From an uncultured Bacteroidales bacterium (GTDB taxonomy: Bacteria; Bacteroidota; Bacteroidia; Bacteroidales; Bacteroidaceae): a stretch of DNA of 7,710 nucleotides. The DNA lies in assembly GCA_902803195.1 (NCBI GenBank), contig CADCOX010000035.1, forward strand, positions 1-7,710, written 5' to 3'. How positions within the stretch are numbered: the first letter of the stretch is position 1; the number at the start of each line of letters is the position of its first letter. The notes below the pieces were generated by a model that saw only the letters and a list, made by a program, of their open reading frames with translations, ran no database searches and was not told where the DNA came from. A program made the position numbers and the translations under genes. Shown here in pieces: positions 6,101 through 7,710 of the stretch.

Positions 6101-7710
6101 GGACGTTTCACCTGTAAGGCCAGTCTCAACACTTCCGAAGTCCTGACAGCATCGACGAACAGCTTGGGCGGTTGGGGCATCAGTCTCGATGAGATCTACG
6201 TGGATATGCTCCAGAGTCATCTTGTCGAAGCAGGTTTCCGAGGTAAGTTCTCCATTCCTCTGCTTAAGGACAAGCAAGGCGAACGGGCAAAAATCAACTA
6301 CAAAGCTTATATTCCTTCTGCCGACAAGGCAACGAAGCGCTTATATTGTTTCGAGACTACTCAGGAAGTAGATGTCATGATGGACTTCTTCCTTGCCGAG
6401 GCCACCTTCGACAAGAAGCAGACCTATTTCTACGTTGAAAAACCTGAGGGCGAAGACACCCGCGTAGAACTCTGTTTGGGTGGTGATATAACAGTCAGCA
6501 GTCGCATCGCTGAGACGACCACTGTGAAGACCGCTACATCGATAGGCTTTAAACTCCCAGGCATCAAATTCAGTCACATGCGTCTCGCCAACTGTCCTCG
6601 TTGGAAATCTGAAGGTAGTGAGGTGCAGGCGGCGGCTTACGAGGCATGGCTGAAAGAGGTGGGACAAAACACGAAGACAGAGATGGACGATGGCGAATCG
6701 GTCTATTTCGATGTCGGCAAGTGGAGTTGTGCTTCTCCGCAGAAGAAAGTGGGAGGAATGGATTTCAACTTCGACTATCCTTCCATCAATCTATCGCGCC
6801 TTGCCAAGGGGCAGGTAGGACTTGCCATTAGTGGCGATCTCCTCATTCTGGACGGAGCACTATCTTTCGGCGGCAAGTTCACGATATGGGCTGATGTGGA
6901 TTGGAGCGATAAGAGCATCAGCTACGCCAATACAAGCTTCGACGAATTCCGCATCAAGGGTAACGACCTCGCAGGTTTCAAATTGTCAGGTAGCCTTGTC
7001 GACAATAGTAGTTTCTGGAAAGCCGTAGAAAACAAGGTGAATGGTACTTCTGGTAACGCGGACGAAGCGGTAGGCGAAATCAGCGAGGATACCCAAAAGG
7101 CGATAGACCAAGCTAAAGATACGTACAAAACTGTCGCCGAAACAGTCAAGAATTTGAAAGGCTTCCGAGGTGACTTGGCCTTTGAACTTCCGGGAAAACT
7201 GTTCACGTTCAAGGCTGCCGGCGCTTATGTTGAGACAACAAAAACGTCCGAAGAAATCGCCTACGAGCAGAACAAGCGATGGAGCAAAATCAAAGATGAT
7301 GGCAAAACCCATAAGAAAGAAGACGGTACCATCATAAATGGGGCGTCTGATATTTCTGTTGATGAGACTTATACCTATGCGTTCCTCGAAATAGCAGTAG
7401 GTTCGAAGGCTTTAAGTTCCATCCCGCCTATTGGCATCAATGAGATTAGTGGTGGTTTCTACATGAATTGTAAGAAGAAAGACCTTAACAAGTCATTCGA
7501 CAGCAGTAATGTGAAGCCGCAATATGGCATGGTCGGCGGTATGCTGGGCATCGGCCTTAGTTGTGGTGGCGAAAATGCCATTAATGCCAATGGCGATTTG
7601 ACGGTGTTCTACGACATGTTCCACAATCGTTTGTCTACTATACGCATTAAGGCTGAACTCCATGCACTCTCCGCCTCCAGTAGTGGCAAGGGCTTGATCA
7701 ATGCTTCGGC
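3170..7710 (+). CDS. Giant secreted beta-rich protein with TANFOR-like N-terminus and Fn3-like domain (3' end outside window)
   Basis: The frame is open from ATG 3170 to the right edge with no stop, so at least 1513 codons are present. Signal peptide: MKLLRY, hydrophobic core, ASIA then QE, cut after residue 22; Cys16 lacks a lipobox. Residues 24-180 resemble the TANFOR-type domain (LLPEGTYEACLTAY at 132-145; Cys165 and Cys170). A Thr-rich linker (TATTATTT, 218-225) leads to an Fn3-like domain (about 260-365: PLFTWTNPYNNC, TYTLTIKEM). An acidic linker follows (369-386, DEEEKGGEDEND). The rest is long beta-rich sequence with landmarks GFTGDGHVEW (586-595), WQGIY (913-917), GGWGISLDEI (1000-1009) and GFRGK (1022-1026). 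One helical charged stretch lies near 1285-1330, followed by a glycine-rich segment near the edge (GMVGGMLGIGLSCGG). There are no catalytic motifs. The start has no ribosome binding site, common in this phylum. It is 51 bases after the barrel gene, likely in the same operon. Whether it ends in a sorting tail cannot be seen. TANFOR assignment is from memory; function unknown. Confidence 0.92.
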   Translation, partial: MKLLRYSFILLLAFVCHLASIAQEPVTVTVAPLQYVLPPHLGNYLEEPGDYFTLVLRNNTEQPQYVYMGMQIDQIMPAGDLHVITPPARMPQIPIAIGAGETKALSKIEMKTMFNHLAMSDISVTGEVKNGLLPEGTYEACLTAYKYDPTLTSPYPLSNPLNGRCTFQICYLSDAPQFMTPIVDVNEQFSKSGSTRLGTSPTANTLTGSLDRSTKLPTATTATTTIQRGDALGGKTLVNTIDYGNDLASLAVASLPKEMPLFTWTNPYNNCGLIGSNVTYTLTIKEMMPGQSPYEAMDYGAVIHEETGIIGLQCLLPQNALKRMYENLVYVAQLKAVSSTKEGAMNFMAFKNEGKSEIRLFRLTSQAPDLPTDEEEKGGEDENDSDLMVWMGNVSAKDSVNHDSLYTFRTPHLIEPFFLSTEGARKVFMDGDILSKWDRVHFLGGEGLENDTIQFAYDLQLYDGGSNSNMEEVLKQQPIYTHRTTDLKDSIPWEAIMDKVSAADYMVLRVKPVALYAKSVAFTEDGPNMIDFAMMRRLSRTLLNCSDHVDISNTTPTTKTANELKNTTVAIGQYQLTLDGNLTGSGSTGFTGDGHVEWNPLGLKVMVAVKFEKLKINNENVVYEGIAKTYPGNDLPGIMSVQEIFSDWGVDNLMADAEIPFSDQLQSLTTDKVSSLAEKYNINTYYTYIKTYGKSLSTGDLGNLHLPIKVDDIYNGSPIDIQLEEMQFRPTFATMNIIGEFELPESDALENKTLLLGAPYLCITPDRFLPETGNLCLLGDFKLKDPESGFDIKFVAPNDLQNPVEGCYVSWKDDAFLALQLHAEMSIPDLKKDVNGKAIDEKPILTVKTTIDDWSKWRAMASMDAFQVEDLPGYTFHPGEVVIDHHKGENDPDMSLPKGYDKAVGGISDEAEWQGIYMRNLWVSLPDFIESCSKDSEVTNTENTTGASEETKVKVENKRIKFELSHLYIDLFNDACDGRFTCKASLNTSEVLTASTNSLGGWGISLDEIYVDMLQSHLVEAGFRGKFSIPLLKDKQGERAKINYKAYIPSADKATKRLYCFETTQEVDVMMDFFLAEATFDKKQTYFYVEKPEGEDTRVELCLGGDITVSSRIAETTTVKTATSIGFKLPGIKFSHMRLANCPRWKSEGSEVQAAAYEAWLKEVGQNTKTEMDDGESVYFDVGKWSCASPQKKVGGMDFNFDYPSINLSRLAKGQVGLAISGDLLILDGALSFGGKFTIWADVDWSDKSISYANTSFDEFRIKGNDLAGFKLSGSLVDNSSFWKAVENKVNGTSGNADEAVGEISEDTQKAIDQAKDTYKTVAETVKNLKGFRGDLAFELPGKLFTFKAAGAYVETTKTSEEIAYEQNKRWSKIKDDGKTHKKEDGTIINGASDISVDETYTYAFLEIAVGSKALSSIPPIGINEISGGFYMNCKKKDLNKSFDSSNVKPQYGMVGGMLGIGLSCGGENAINANGDLTVFYDMFHNRLSTIRIKAELHALSASSSGKGLINAS

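Overview
The window looks like a chromosomal stretch from a member of the Bacteroidales, most likely Prevotellaceae-like. The first gene ends in the C-terminal tail typical of Prevotella/Bacteroides surface proteins (NLAGQR...KGINIVGGRKVLR). It also carries the 'WNW' surface domains of that group. Base composition is near 50% GC, ribosome binding sites are weak or absent, and all three gene products have cell-envelope features. The organism is an inference from these traits; there is no rRNA or housekeeping marker here.

Layout: three genes lie on the + strand, all in the same reading frame, and nothing credible is coded on the - strand. (1) Bases 2-1207 are the 3' end of a large secreted surface protein with WNW-type modules and a sorting-tail-like C-terminus. 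(2) Bases 1208-1360 are non-coding and unusually structured: a strong intrinsic terminator, then directly a second long imperfect hairpin, then an AAAGAGGA ribosome binding site. (3) Bases 1367-3118 encode a signal-peptide-bearing outer-membrane beta-barrel protein of about 583 residues. (4) After a 51-base gap, a giant secreted beta-rich protein starts at 3170 and is still open at the right edge (at least 1513 codons). Its N-terminus resembles the TANFOR-type domain followed by an Fn3-like domain.

The terminator separates gene 1 from the rest. The barrel gene and the giant gene probably form one transcription unit. From memory of Bacteroidota genomes, similar barrel proteins sit directly upstream of similar giant TANFOR-like proteins, so the pair looks like a conserved surface cassette of unknown function. 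A working hypothesis is that the barrel anchors, assembles or helps export the giant protein at the outer membrane; nothing in the sequence proves this. No RNA genes, CRISPR arrays, insertion sequences or integration sites were seen.
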